61,565 bases of DNA from Chloroflexota bacterium (lineage in GTDB: Bacteria; Chloroflexota; Dormibacteria; Dormibacterales; Dormibacteraceae), in contig VBEK01000121.1 of the NCBI GenBank assembly GCA_005889135.1, forward strand, positions 1 to 61,565. Reading direction: 5' to 3'. The stretch's first letter is position 1. Each line of letters begins with the position of its first letter. Below, piece after piece: positions 8,778 through 17,063 of this stretch. The notes below the pieces were generated by a model. It ran no database searches and was not told where the DNA came from. It saw only the letters and a program-made list of their open reading frames with translations. A program made the position numbers and the translations under genes.

Positions 8778-9992
8778 CTACGGAAGAGACAGGATCATCG
8801 CCTCGACCACGGTCCCGGCCCTGATCACCTGATCGCCGGCGGGCACGCGCACCAGCGCGTGCGCCCCGGCCAGCGACATCAACCGCGAGGAGGACTGGGA
8901 GCCCGTCGTCTCGGCGACCAGCTCTCGTCCCTCGCGCCGCAGCATCACCCTCTGGTACTCCGTGCGCTCGGCCGTCGGCCTGGCGTCGTAGCCCAGGCGC
9001 ACTTGCAGCGTTGGCCTCTGCAGCTGCGCGAAACCCTGCATCTTGCGCAGCGCGGGCCGGACGAAGACCTCGAACGTCACCAGCGACGACACCGGGAAGC
9101 CCGGCAGCCCGAACGCGACCTTGCCTCGGTCCAGAGTCGCGAACGTGAACGGCTTTCCGGGTTTCAGCTTCACCCGGCCGACGTGCACGGTGCCAAGCGC
9201 CTCCAGGAGAGGCTTGACCAGGTCGTGCGTCCCCACCGACACGCCGCCTGAGGTCACGAGCGCGTCCACGCGCTCCAGCGCGCCGGTGACGAAGCGGCGC
9301 AAGGCACCCGCCTCGTCGGGGGCGATGCCGAGGACGTCCACGTCGGCGCCGGCCTCGCGCAGCGCCGCCAGCAGCGCCCAGCGGTTCGAGTCCGGGATCT
9401 GGCCGGGACGCGGGGTCTTCCCCACCTCGACAAGCTCGTCGCCCGTCGACATGAGCGCCACGCGCGGGCGGCGATGGACTGCAAGTCGCGCGTGAGACGT
9501 CGCCGCGGCGATGCCGATCTCCGCCGCGCCGAGCTGCGTCCCGGCGCGAAGGATCAGGTCGCCAGGCCGGAGGTCGGCGCCGACCTGGTGGAAGTTCGAT
9601 CCTGCCACCAGCCGGCTGGGCACTGTCACCAGGTCGCCGGCGAGGGTTGTGTCCTCGACCATGACCACGACGTCGGCACCATCCGGCACGACGCCGCCGG
9701 TCAGGATGCGGGCCGCGGTGCCTGCGGTGACGCGTCCTGTGAACGGCCGGCCCGCCGCCGACTCGCCCAGGACGCGCAGCGACTTGCCCGCGTCCGCGGC
9801 GAGGACCGCGTAGCCGTCGACGGCGCTGGATGGAAAGGGCGGCAGCGCGGATTCACCGACGAGGTCCTCGCCGAGCACACGGCCCGGCGCGTCGGCCAGA
9901 GCGACCGTCTCGGTTCCGAGCACCGGCGTGCGCTCGAGGACGAGCTCGGCGGCCTCGCCGGCGTCGATCAGCGGATAGGCGGATGCCCGCAA
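8778..9992 (-). CDS. moeA: Molybdopterin molybdenumtransferase MoeA
   Basis: Inserts molybdate into adenylylated molybdopterin, the last step of molybdenum cofactor synthesis. The 404 residues contain the family motifs LPPFPSSAVDGYAV near residue 50, STGDELVEVG near residue 180, TSGGVSVGTHD near residue 245 and LPGFPVSSLVTFE near residue 290, plus the C-terminal domain IV. The start is a TTG with no obvious ribosome-binding site, so the exact N-terminus is uncertain. It is the last gene of the minus-strand run polA-mutM-PAP2-cutA-ABC-moeA. Together with moaA at 40.1 kb it would serve the molybdenum hydroxylase encoded at 29.3-33.1 kb. Confidence 0.93.
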   Translation of the reverse strand: MRASAYPLIDAGEAAELVLERTPVLGTETVALADAPGRVLGEDLVGESALPPFPSSAVDGYAVLAADAGKSLRVLGESAAGRPFTGRVTAGTAARILTGGVVPDGADVVVMVEDTTLAGDLVTVPSRLVAGSNFHQVGADLRPGDLILRAGTQLGAAEIGIAAATSHARLAVHRRPRVALMSTGDELVEVGKTPRPGQIPDSNRWALLAALREAGADVDVLGIAPDEAGALRRFVTGALERVDALVTSGGVSVGTHDLVKPLLEALGTVHVGRVKLKPGKPFTFATLDRGKVAFGLPGFPVSSLVTFEVFVRPALRKMQGFAQLQRPTLQVRLGYDARPTAERTEYQRVMLRREGRELVAETTGSQSSSRLMSLAGAHALVRVPAGDQVIRAGTVVEAMILSLP

Positions 9993-10044
9993 CTACAACC
10001 CCGGATGGTCGCGTTCGTCCGGCAGGTCGGCCTCGCTCACCGAC

Positions 10045-12150
10045 CTATTCATACCGGAGCGCGCGCGCCGGGTCCTGGCGCCCGGCCCGGAGCGCGGGCA
10101 GGAGGCCGCTGACGGTGCTCAGCACCGCCGCGAGCAGGACCGCGACGAGCACCACCGGCACGTCGGTGCGGAAGACGTCGAACCCCGTTCCCGTGACCGA
10201 CTGCGTGAGCCGGTCGACGGCGGCGTTCCCGAGCCGTCCAAGTCCGACCGCCACGAGCGCCCCGACGATGCCGCCCGCGAGCCCGATGCCCAGCGCCTCG
10301 GCGAGGAACAGCAGCAGCACGTCGCGCGACCGGGCGCCAAGCGCCTTGAGGACGCCGATCTCTTTCGTGCGCTCGAGCACGGCCGTGTACATGGTGTTCG
10401 CGATCCCCAGACACGCGAGCAGCAGGGCCACCAGTGCGAGGCCCAGGAGGGCCACGCGCATCTTGCCCAGCAGGTCCTCGAAGTTGCGGAACTGATCCCC
10501 AAATGTCTGGGTCTGGAACCCGAGCGCATCAACGCGCTGCCGCAGGCTCTCCACCGACAGGCCCGAGTCCGCGAGCAGCGTGATGCTGGCGTACTCGCCG
10601 CCCTTCCAGCCGTTGACGCCGGCGAGGCTGGTCCAGTACGTGCGCATCAGCCGGTTCGGCGCGAGCGCGCCCGGGGAACCGGCGGGCATGTAGTTGCTCG
10701 ACACGATGCCGACCACGACCAGGTTGAGGGTCAGCGGCTTCGTGACCGGGTTGCGGACCAGCGCCGGGACGAGGCTGCCAGAGGTGGCGCTGAACTGGAC
10801 CTGCGTACCGATGGCGCCGCTCGGTGAGACGTAGCCCAGGGCGACAGCCTCGCCGTCGGTGAGGAGCGCCTCCGTCGCATCATCCGAGGCTGGCAAGCGC
10901 CCGGCGGCCAGGGTGGGGAGCGCGCTCGAGCCCCGGAGCAGCGGCAGCGAGACCAGCGCGCCCGACGGCGGCGTCGCCGGCCTGGTGACGCCCAGAGGCT
11001 GTGTGGCGTTCGTGAAAGTGCCGTTCATCCCGACCTGGCCCCACGCCGCCTTGACATGCGGGAGCCCGGACAGCGTGTCGAGCGTGCCCTGGTTGAAGGC
11101 AGGAGTCGACGCGTCAGCCACCGGAAAGACCGCGACCTGGTGCACCTGGCTCGTGGCCAGCGCGGGCGCGTTGAGCGCGTCCTGGAGGCCTCCCGCCAGG
11201 GCGACGATGAGGCTCAGGGCCGCGATGCCGATCGCCACGCCGGTCGTCGTCAGGGCCGTGCGCAGCGGCCGTCGCCCGGCGCTCCCCAGACCGACCTTCA
11301 GGGTGTCGCGCCAGTGCATGCGCGGCGCCGGGTCGACCGGCTCCTGGCTGCGCACCGTCGGCTTGCCGGCGTCCAGCTCAACGGCGCGGCCGTCGATCAT
11401 GCGCACGACGCGCTTGGCGTGGCGCGCCACCTCGGGGTCGTGGGTGACCAGGACGACCGTCGCGCCGCGCCGGTTGAGGTCGTTGAGGAGCTGGAGCACG
11501 CTCTCGCCGGCGGTCGAGTCGAGGCTCCCGGTCGGCTCGTCGGCGAGGATCAGGCCCGGCCGGTTGGCAAGGGCGCGCGCGACCGCGACCTTCTGCTGCT
11601 CGCCTCCCGAGAGCCGTCCGGCCCGGGAACGCGCGCGGCTCTCGAGGCCGACCAGCTCGAGCAGGTGGCGGGCCCGCCGCCGGCGTTCCTCGAGCTCGAC
11701 GCCGGCGAGCGTCAGCGGCAGGGCGACGTTGTCCTCGACCGTCATGGAGGGGATCAGGTTGAAGGTCTGGAAGATCGTGCTCACCCGCTGCAGCCGGTAG
11801 TCGGACAGGTCGCGGTCGGGCAGCTCGCCCAGCGCCAGCCCGGCGCCGTAGACGTGGCCGGACGTCGGCCGGTCGAGTCCGCCCATCAGGGAGAGGAGAG
11901 TGGTCTTGCCGCATCCCGACGGGCCGATGATGGCCACGAACTCACAAGGCCCGACGTCGAGGGTGACCTCGCGGAGGGCGGCGACGTGCATCTCGTTCCG
12001 GCCGCCGAACTCTCGCGACACGGCGTCGATCCGGAGACCGACTGCCTGGCCGAGGAGGTCGCGGAACTCGTCGACCTGGGGCGGTGGGGATGGGGGCGCA
12101 GGCGACGCCTCCGCGACCACGGCGACGGGCGCGCCTTCGACCACGGTCAC
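10045..12150 (-). CDS. MacB-like ABC transporter, fused ATPase and FtsX permease
   Basis: A 701-residue single-chain ABC transporter. The N-terminal ATPase (about 40-265) has Walker A IIGPSGCGKTTLL, signature RLSGGEQQKVAVARAL and Walker B LILADEPTGSLD. A first membrane helix near residue 300 starts the permease, followed by a large extracytoplasmic MacB_PCD-type domain and three C-terminal helices of the FtsX type ending RAGRQDPARALRYE. Such type VII systems are mechanotransmitters that move lipoproteins, peptides or drugs without transporting across the membrane itself. The GTG start lacks a Shine-Dalgarno; an AGGAGG at 12292-12297 precedes an in-frame CTG at 12285 that would add 45 residues. 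Confidence 0.9.
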   Translation of the reverse strand: MTVVEGAPVAVVAEASPAPPSPPPQVDEFRDLLGQAVGLRIDAVSREFGGRNEMHVAALREVTLDVGPCEFVAIIGPSGCGKTTLLSLMGGLDRPTSGHVYGAGLALGELPDRDLSDYRLQRVSTIFQTFNLIPSMTVEDNVALPLTLAGVELEERRRRARHLLELVGLESRARSRAGRLSGGEQQKVAVARALANRPGLILADEPTGSLDSTAGESVLQLLNDLNRRGATVVLVTHDPEVARHAKRVVRMIDGRAVELDAGKPTVRSQEPVDPAPRMHWRDTLKVGLGSAGRRPLRTALTTTGVAIGIAALSLIVALAGGLQDALNAPALATSQVHQVAVFPVADASTPAFNQGTLDTLSGLPHVKAAWGQVGMNGTFTNATQPLGVTRPATPPSGALVSLPLLRGSSALPTLAAGRLPASDDATEALLTDGEAVALGYVSPSGAIGTQVQFSATSGSLVPALVRNPVTKPLTLNLVVVGIVSSNYMPAGSPGALAPNRLMRTYWTSLAGVNGWKGGEYASITLLADSGLSVESLRQRVDALGFQTQTFGDQFRNFEDLLGKMRVALLGLALVALLLACLGIANTMYTAVLERTKEIGVLKALGARSRDVLLLFLAEALGIGLAGGIVGALVAVGLGRLGNAAVDRLTQSVTGTGFDVFRTDVPVVLVAVLLAAVLSTVSGLLPALRAGRQDPARALRYE

Positions 12151-12340
12151 GGCCGCCTCGCCGTTGCCGTTGGCGCCCGCGTGCTCGCCGTCGCCCGTCG
12201 CGGCTACGGCGTCGCGCCGGCGCGCGCGGCTGCGGCGGCGTCGAGAGCCGCCCGGCTCGCTCGGGTTTTCAACGATCGCGGCCAGCCCAACCCTCCTTTC
12301 CCCCGGCAGTCTACGTGTTCGGGGTCGAGTTACTTAACGC

Positions 12341-12658
12341 TCACCGACCCGGTTTCGCTACCTGCTCTTCGAGCCAGCTCATGTATTTCGGGGAGCCGCC
12401 GTCGATCGTGATCTGGAGGACCTCCGGGAGGGCGTAGTCGTGGTGACTCTGGACGAACTCCTGCACGGCCTGGGCCCTCGACTCGAGCGTCTTGACCATG
12501 AGGAGCGCCTCGTGCTCGCGCTGCAGCTGGCCCTCCCAGTAGTAGATGGAGTGGACCGTCGGCACCACCGAGCAGCAGGCCGCCAGGTGCTCCACGACGA
12601 GAGCTTCGCCGAGCCTCTCCGCGTCGTCGCGCGCCCCCGTGGTGACGAGGATCAGCAC
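12341..12658 (-). CDS. cutA: CutA divalent-cation tolerance protein
   Basis: A 105-residue trimeric cytosolic protein of the CutA1 family; its link to copper tolerance comes from E. coli genetics and its molecular role is unclear. Family signatures are ACCSVVPTVHSIYYWEGQL near residue 27, MVKTLESR near residue 54 and LPEVLQITIDGGSPKYMSWL near the C-terminus. The start is GTG behind GGGGGACAGGG, which gives the usual family beginning (VLILVTTGARDDAERLGEAL). It lies 20 nt after the PAP2 phosphatase gene and is probably co-transcribed with it. Confidence 0.92.
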   Translation of the reverse strand: MLILVTTGARDDAERLGEALVVEHLAACCSVVPTVHSIYYWEGQLQREHEALLMVKTLESRAQAVQEFVQSHHDYALPEVLQITIDGGSPKYMSWLEEQVAKPGR

Positions 12659-12678
12659 CGCCCTGTCCCCCACGCGGC

Positions 12679-13341
12679 CTATTCTCCGATTTTTCGCGGC
12701 CTGTCGAGCCAGACCGTGCCGGCGAGGAGGGCCATGGCGCCGAGGACAAGCCCGCCGATCACGTCCGACTCCCAGTGCACGTCGAGGTACAGGCGGTCGA
12801 AGACCATCAGGACCACCGCCGCGACCGCGCCCGCCACCGCGAGGGCGCGCACGCGCGGCGATGTCGACAGGCGCCGGATGACGAACGCGAGCAGTCCGTA
12901 GACGATCACCGCGCGCAGCACGTGGCCGCTGGGAAAGCTGTTTCCTGTCCCGATGCCAAACCAGAAAAGCTCGGTGATGCTCGGCCCGTCCCCTTCGCGC
13001 AGGGAGGCCGGAGGTGACGGCTGGTAGAGGTTGAGCTTGTAGTAGAGCTCGAACGCCTGCGCGGCGACGAAGACCACGAACACGAGCGCATCCGAGCCGA
13101 ACCCGCTTCGCCACAGGTACCAGCACAGGCCGAGCATGAGCAGGGTCGTGAGCTCGAAGCCGCCGAGCTCGGCGATGACCTGGAACGCCGGATGCAGCGA
13201 CGGCTGCCAGAGGTCGTGCATGGCGTGCGCGACCTGGAGGTCGAGGTCGGTGAATGCGCCGGCAGTGATAGCGATCGTCAGGAGGATGAACGCGACCCCG
13301 AGGACGACGATGCCGAAAAGGCGGGCCGTTAATGCTGGCAA
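12679..13341 (-). CDS. PAP2-superfamily membrane phosphatase
   Basis: A membrane lipid-phosphatase-like protein of about 220 residues with five or six hydrophobic helices. The catalytic C2 motif is present as NSFPSGHVLRA and C3 as DRLYLDVHWESDVIGG; C1 is degenerate (KLNLYQPSPP rather than KxxxxxxRP). Family members dephosphorylate phosphatidate, undecaprenyl diphosphate or similar lipids on the outer face of the membrane. The start is uncertain: TTG 13341 overlaps the mutM end by 13 nt and begins just before the first helix (LTARLFGIVVLGVAFILL). The frame stays open farther upstream inside mutM, but with no better start. Confidence 0.85.
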   Translation of the reverse strand: MPALTARLFGIVVLGVAFILLTIAITAGAFTDLDLQVAHAMHDLWQPSLHPAFQVIAELGGFELTTLLMLGLCWYLWRSGFGSDALVFVVFVAAQAFELYYKLNLYQPSPPASLREGDGPSITELFWFGIGTGNSFPSGHVLRAVIVYGLLAFVIRRLSTSPRVRALAVAGAVAAVVLMVFDRLYLDVHWESDVIGGLVLGAMALLAGTVWLDRPRKIGE

Positions 13342-14153
13342 CGGCGGCAGTACACGGTCGTTCGGCCCGCGATGCGCACGGACGTCAGAGGGCGCCCGCA
13401 TGTGAAGCACGGCTCGCCCGCGCGGCCGTAGACGAGCAGCTTCTCCTGCTGCGCCCCGACCTCGCCCCACGCGTCGCGATACGTGTCCACGGAGCTGCCG
13501 CGATTGGCGATCGCGACCTGGAGCGACTCGCGCAAGGACTCGTGCAGGCGCCGCGCCGACTTCCTGCTCACCGTCGAGGCGACGCGCGTCGGCCGCAGCC
13601 CCGCGCGGTGGAGCGACTCGTCGGCGTAGATGTTGCCCACGCCCGCGATCGCCCTCTGGTCCAGCAGCACCGCCTTCAGCGGCGCCCGGCGCCGACGCAG
13701 CTCGCGATAGAGCTGTTCGGCCTCCCAGCTCGCGTCGATCGGCTCCGGGCCGAGGCGCGGCATCTTCTTCGCGATGAGCAGCGCCTCCTCGGAGCCCACG
13801 AGCAGGCGGCCGAAGCGGCGCGGGTCGCGGTAGCGCAGCTGGCGCCCGTCGTCGAGAAAGAAGACGGCGTGCGTGTGCTTCTCCAGCGGCGCGACCTCGT
13901 CGAGCAGCCGCAGCTGTCCCGTCATGCCGAGGTGCACGACCAGGGCAACGTCCGACGAGAGGCGGATGAGGATGTACTTGCCCCGCCGGCCCACCGACTC
14001 GATCTGCATTCCGGCCACGGCGTCGATGAACTCTTCGGGCTCGGGGTGGCGGACGATGGTCGGGAACGACAGCTCGCAGCGCACGATGGTCCGCCCGACC
14101 AGGTGTGGCCGTAGGTCGGCGACGATGGTCTCGACCTCGGGCAGCTCAGGCAC
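13329..14153 (-). CDS. mutM: Formamidopyrimidine-DNA glycosylase (Fpg/MutM)
   Basis: Bifunctional base-excision glycosylase/AP lyase for 8-oxoguanine and formamidopyrimidines. The 274 residues begin PELPEVE after the initiator, so catalytic Pro-2 and Glu-3 are exposed once Met is removed; Lys of HLGMTGQL is in place. The helix-two-turns-helix region follows at NIYADESLHRAGL, and the C-terminal zinc finger is CFTCG...YCRRC. The start is GTG. The 42-bp repeat cluster lies directly upstream, its nearest copy ending 5 nt before the GTG, so the repeat may overlap this gene's promoter (GACTAT, 7 nt before the start). Confidence 0.96.
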   Translation of the reverse strand: MPELPEVETIVADLRPHLVGRTIVRCELSFPTIVRHPEPEEFIDAVAGMQIESVGRRGKYILIRLSSDVALVVHLGMTGQLRLLDEVAPLEKHTHAVFFLDDGRQLRYRDPRRFGRLLVGSEEALLIAKKMPRLGPEPIDASWEAEQLYRELRRRRAPLKAVLLDQRAIAGVGNIYADESLHRAGLRPTRVASTVSRKSARRLHESLRESLQVAIANRGSSVDTYRDAWGEVGAQQEKLLVYGRAGEPCFTCGRPLTSVRIAGRTTVYCRRCQH

Positions 14154-14159
14154 AGCTCG

Positions 14160-14259
14160 GATAGTCGCGACTAACGCGGGTCATGGGCGCCGAAAACCCG
14201 CGATAGTCGCGACTAACGAGGGATTTGGTCGGCCGGCACATCGGATAGTCGCGACTATC
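14160..14259 (+). repeat. 42-bp-period palindromic repeat, cluster 1 (three units)
   Basis: Three copies of GATAGTCGCGACTA begin at 14160, 14202 and 14244, exactly 42 bp apart. The first two continue AAC; the third continues TC and so forms the perfect 16-bp palindrome GATAGTCGCGACTATC. The 26-28 bp between cores are partly conserved (CGAGGGATTTGG-like). The cluster fills the gap between the polA stop and the mutM start. It is the same family as 33438-33537 and 41207-41306. Confidence 0.9.
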
Positions 14260-14276
14260 GTGGAAAGCCGGCATCT

Positions 14277-16964
14277 TCAGGCGCGGACGACCGCGAGCTT
14301 TTTCATGTCGGCCCAGTTCGGCCCGACCTTCATCTCCACCTCGATCCCCGTCTCCAGCTCATACGCGCCGGTCATGACCCGCGGCACCTTCTCCGCGAAC
14401 TGGTCCAGCTCGGCGTGCGGCACCTCGAAGAGCAGCTCGTCGTGAACCTGGAGCAGCATCCGTCCCTCGATCTCGTCGGCCTCGATCTCGCGATGCAGGC
14501 GCACCATCGCGATCTTGATGATGTCCGCGGCCAGCGACTGCATCGGGAAGTTGATCGCCATGCGCTCGGCGGCGCTGCGCAGCTGGTAGTTGGGCGAGCG
14601 CAGGTCGGGGATCGCGCGGCGGCGGCCCGTGGCGCTGACGACGAAGCCCTCCTCGCGCGCCTTGCGCCGCACCTCGTCGAGATACTCGCGGAGGTGCGCG
14701 TAGGTGGACCAATACTGGCCGAGGAACTCGCGCGCGACGTCGCCGGTGATGCCCAGCTGTTGCGACAGCCCGTACTCGCCCTGGCCGTAGATCGAGCCGA
14801 AGTTCGCGACCTTGGCCAGGCGTCGCTGGTCGGGGTTGACCTGCTCGAGCGGAATCTTGAACACGGCCGCCGCGGTGGCGGTGTGGATGTCCTGCCCGGC
14901 CGCGAACGCGCCGAGGAGCTTGGGGTCACCGCTCAGGTGCGCCGCGATGCGCAGCTCGATCTGTGAGTAGTCGGCCGACACCATCACGTGGTCGGGCCGC
15001 CCAGCCTTGAACGCGCGGCGGATGCGCTGCCCGAGCTCGGTCCGGATCGGGATGTTCATCAGGTTCGGGTTGGACGACGAGAGCCGTCCGGTCGCCGTGC
15101 TCGCCTGCCCGAACGACGTGTGCACGCGCCCGCTGAGCGGGTCGACCAGCTGGGGAAGCGCGTCCACGTAGGTGGACTTGAGCTTCGACAGCTGCCGGTG
15201 CTCGAGGATCAGGCCGACGATCGGATGCTTCTCGCGCAGCGCCTCGAGCGTGTCGGCGTCGGTCGAGTAGCCAGTCTTCGTCCTCTTTCCCACCGGCAGG
15301 CGCAGGTCTTCGAACAGCACCTTGGCCAGCTGCTGCGGCGCGTTGAGGTTGAACTTCTGGCCCGCAACCTCCTCGACCTCGGTCTCGATTGCCGCGAGCT
15401 GCGAGCCGAGCTCCTCCTGCATCTGCTTCAGGTAGGGCACGTCGATGGCCACGCCCTCGGTCTCCATGTCCGCGAGCACGCCGGCGAGCGGAAGCTCGAT
15501 CTCGTGGAAGAGATAGTCGACGCCAAGGTTCCGCATCTCGGCCTCGAGCCGCGGCCTGAGGTTGAGGATGGCCTCGGCGCGGCGGGCCGAGTACTCTGCG
15601 GCGTCGCCCTGCGCGATCGCCGAAGGCTTGCGCGCGGCGCGACCAGAGCCGAGCAGCTGCTCCGTGCTCACGAGCTCCCTGCCGAGGAACTCGTGCGCCA
15701 GGTCCTCGAGGCGCGGGTCGCGCGACCCTGCGCCGAGCAGGTACGCCGCGAGAAACGTGCTGAACGCCCAGTCGCGCCTGCCGCCGCCGAGCGAGCGCAG
15801 GGCGAGCTCCGTCTCCTTGGCGTCGTGGCCCGAGATCGGACGCCCCGACAGGGTGCTCGCGACAGCGTCCATGGCTTCGGGGCGCGACACATAAAAGGTA
15901 TGGGCGCCGATCGATACGCCGAGCCCGCAGACGCGGCAGCCCCGGCCCGACCCCTCGGTGAACGTGTAGACGCCCACGTCCTCGGAGCCGTCGAGAAGCG
16001 CGGCGGCCTCGGTGGGATCGTCCACGATCTTCAGCCCGGGCGATTGCGGCGCCGGCTCGAAAGTCAGGCTCGGCTGGACCGGCGCCTGGTCAGGCGGAGG
16101 AAAGCGGCTCAGCAGCTGGCGGAACTCGAGGTGGTCGAAGACTCGACGCGTCTTCTCGTAGTCGTAGCGAGTCCACCGCGCCTTCTCGAGCTCGAGCTCG
16201 ACGGGCACGTCGCGGACGATCGTCACCATGCGCTTGCCCAGGCGCACCTTGTCGGCGTTGGCCTGGAGCGACTTCTTGAGCCGGCCCTCGGGCAGCTCGT
16301 CGAGCCTGTCGAGCAGCGCCTCGACGCTGACGTAGTCCTGGACGAGCTTGGCCGCCGTCTTGTCCCCGACCCCGGGCACGCCGGGGATGTTGTCCGACGT
16401 GTCGCCACGCAGCGCCTTGAAGTCGACCAGCTGCGCGGGCTCGAAGCCGTAGCGCTGGCGCACCTGGTCAGGGCCGTAGACGAACGTGTCGGTGATCCCG
16501 CGGCGCGGCACCAGCGCCTCCACCGACTCGGTGACGAGCTGGAGGCAATCGAGGTCACCAGAGACGATGGTCACCGCGTGGCCGCGCTCGTCGGCGATCC
16601 GCGCCAGGGTGCCGATCACGTCGTCTGCCTCGAACCCCTCCACCCCATAGATGGGGATCGCGAACGAGTCCAGCACCTCGCGCACCATCTCGATCTGGGG
16701 CCGCAGGTCGTCGGGCATGGCACGGCGCCCAGCCTTGTACTCCTCGTACTCCTGGGAGCGAAATGTCGGCTTGCCGAGGTCGAACGCGGCGATCGCGAAC
16801 TCCGGCCGCGAGGCCAGGACGATGGCCAGCATCGAAGTGAACCCGTAGACGGCGTTCGTCACCCGCCCGTCCGACGTGCTCATCGGCGGTAGGGCGAAAA
16901 ACGCCCGGTAGATGAGGCTGTGGGCGTCGATCAGGATGAGCCGCCCGCGTCTCCCCTTCGCCAC
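14277..16964 (-). CDS. polA: DNA polymerase I
   Basis: Repair and Okazaki-fragment polymerase, 895 residues. The N-terminal 5'-3' exonuclease (1-290) has the metal-binding pattern LILIDAHSLIYRAF, GFEADDVIGTLA and FKALRGDTSDNIPGVPGVG. The middle 3'-5' exonuclease domain (about 310-500) lacks the DxE metal ligands (VYTFTEGSG replaces FDTET), so proofreading is probably absent, as in Taq and Bacillus Pol I. The polymerase domain (500-895) has motif A SADYSQIELRI, motif B RRLAKVANFGSIYG and motif C LLQVHDELLFE. The GTG start sits 6 nt after TAAGAT, suggesting a leaderless mRNA. BFN nuclease is divergent. Confidence 0.97.
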   Translation of the reverse strand: MAKGRRGRLILIDAHSLIYRAFFALPPMSTSDGRVTNAVYGFTSMLAIVLASRPEFAIAAFDLGKPTFRSQEYEEYKAGRRAMPDDLRPQIEMVREVLDSFAIPIYGVEGFEADDVIGTLARIADERGHAVTIVSGDLDCLQLVTESVEALVPRRGITDTFVYGPDQVRQRYGFEPAQLVDFKALRGDTSDNIPGVPGVGDKTAAKLVQDYVSVEALLDRLDELPEGRLKKSLQANADKVRLGKRMVTIVRDVPVELELEKARWTRYDYEKTRRVFDHLEFRQLLSRFPPPDQAPVQPSLTFEPAPQSPGLKIVDDPTEAAALLDGSEDVGVYTFTEGSGRGCRVCGLGVSIGAHTFYVSRPEAMDAVASTLSGRPISGHDAKETELALRSLGGGRRDWAFSTFLAAYLLGAGSRDPRLEDLAHEFLGRELVSTEQLLGSGRAARKPSAIAQGDAAEYSARRAEAILNLRPRLEAEMRNLGVDYLFHEIELPLAGVLADMETEGVAIDVPYLKQMQEELGSQLAAIETEVEEVAGQKFNLNAPQQLAKVLFEDLRLPVGKRTKTGYSTDADTLEALREKHPIVGLILEHRQLSKLKSTYVDALPQLVDPLSGRVHTSFGQASTATGRLSSSNPNLMNIPIRTELGQRIRRAFKAGRPDHVMVSADYSQIELRIAAHLSGDPKLLGAFAAGQDIHTATAAAVFKIPLEQVNPDQRRLAKVANFGSIYGQGEYGLSQQLGITGDVAREFLGQYWSTYAHLREYLDEVRRKAREEGFVVSATGRRRAIPDLRSPNYQLRSAAERMAINFPMQSLAADIIKIAMVRLHREIEADEIEGRMLLQVHDELLFEVPHAELDQFAEKVPRVMTGAYELETGIEVEMKVGPNWADMKKLAVVRA

Positions 16965-16970
16965 GACCGA

Positions 16971-16976
16971 ATCTTA
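16971..16976 (-). promoter_or_regulatory. -10 element of polA (leaderless)
   Basis: TAAGAT on the minus strand ends 6 nt before the GTG of polA, too close to leave room for a Shine-Dalgarno. Confidence 0.5.
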
Positions 16977-17047
16977 CGTACGTCTCGGACCGTCACCCTG
17001 GGGGCCCCACACGCGTTCATATAGAGGGGATGCGGAGGACCGAAGGC

Positions 17048-17053
17048 TAGAAT
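17048..17053 (+). promoter_or_regulatory. -10 element of the BFN nuclease gene
   Basis: TAGAAT lies 10 nt before ATG 17064. It overlaps the upstream ATG 17052, which argues that 17064 is the true start. Confidence 0.5.
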
Positions 17054-17063
17054 GGACCCGAGG

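Noticed and set aside
14160-14259. The 42-bp repeats as a CRISPR array
   Set aside because: Only three units per cluster, repeat core of 14 bp, spacers that resemble each other across clusters, and no cas genes in the window.
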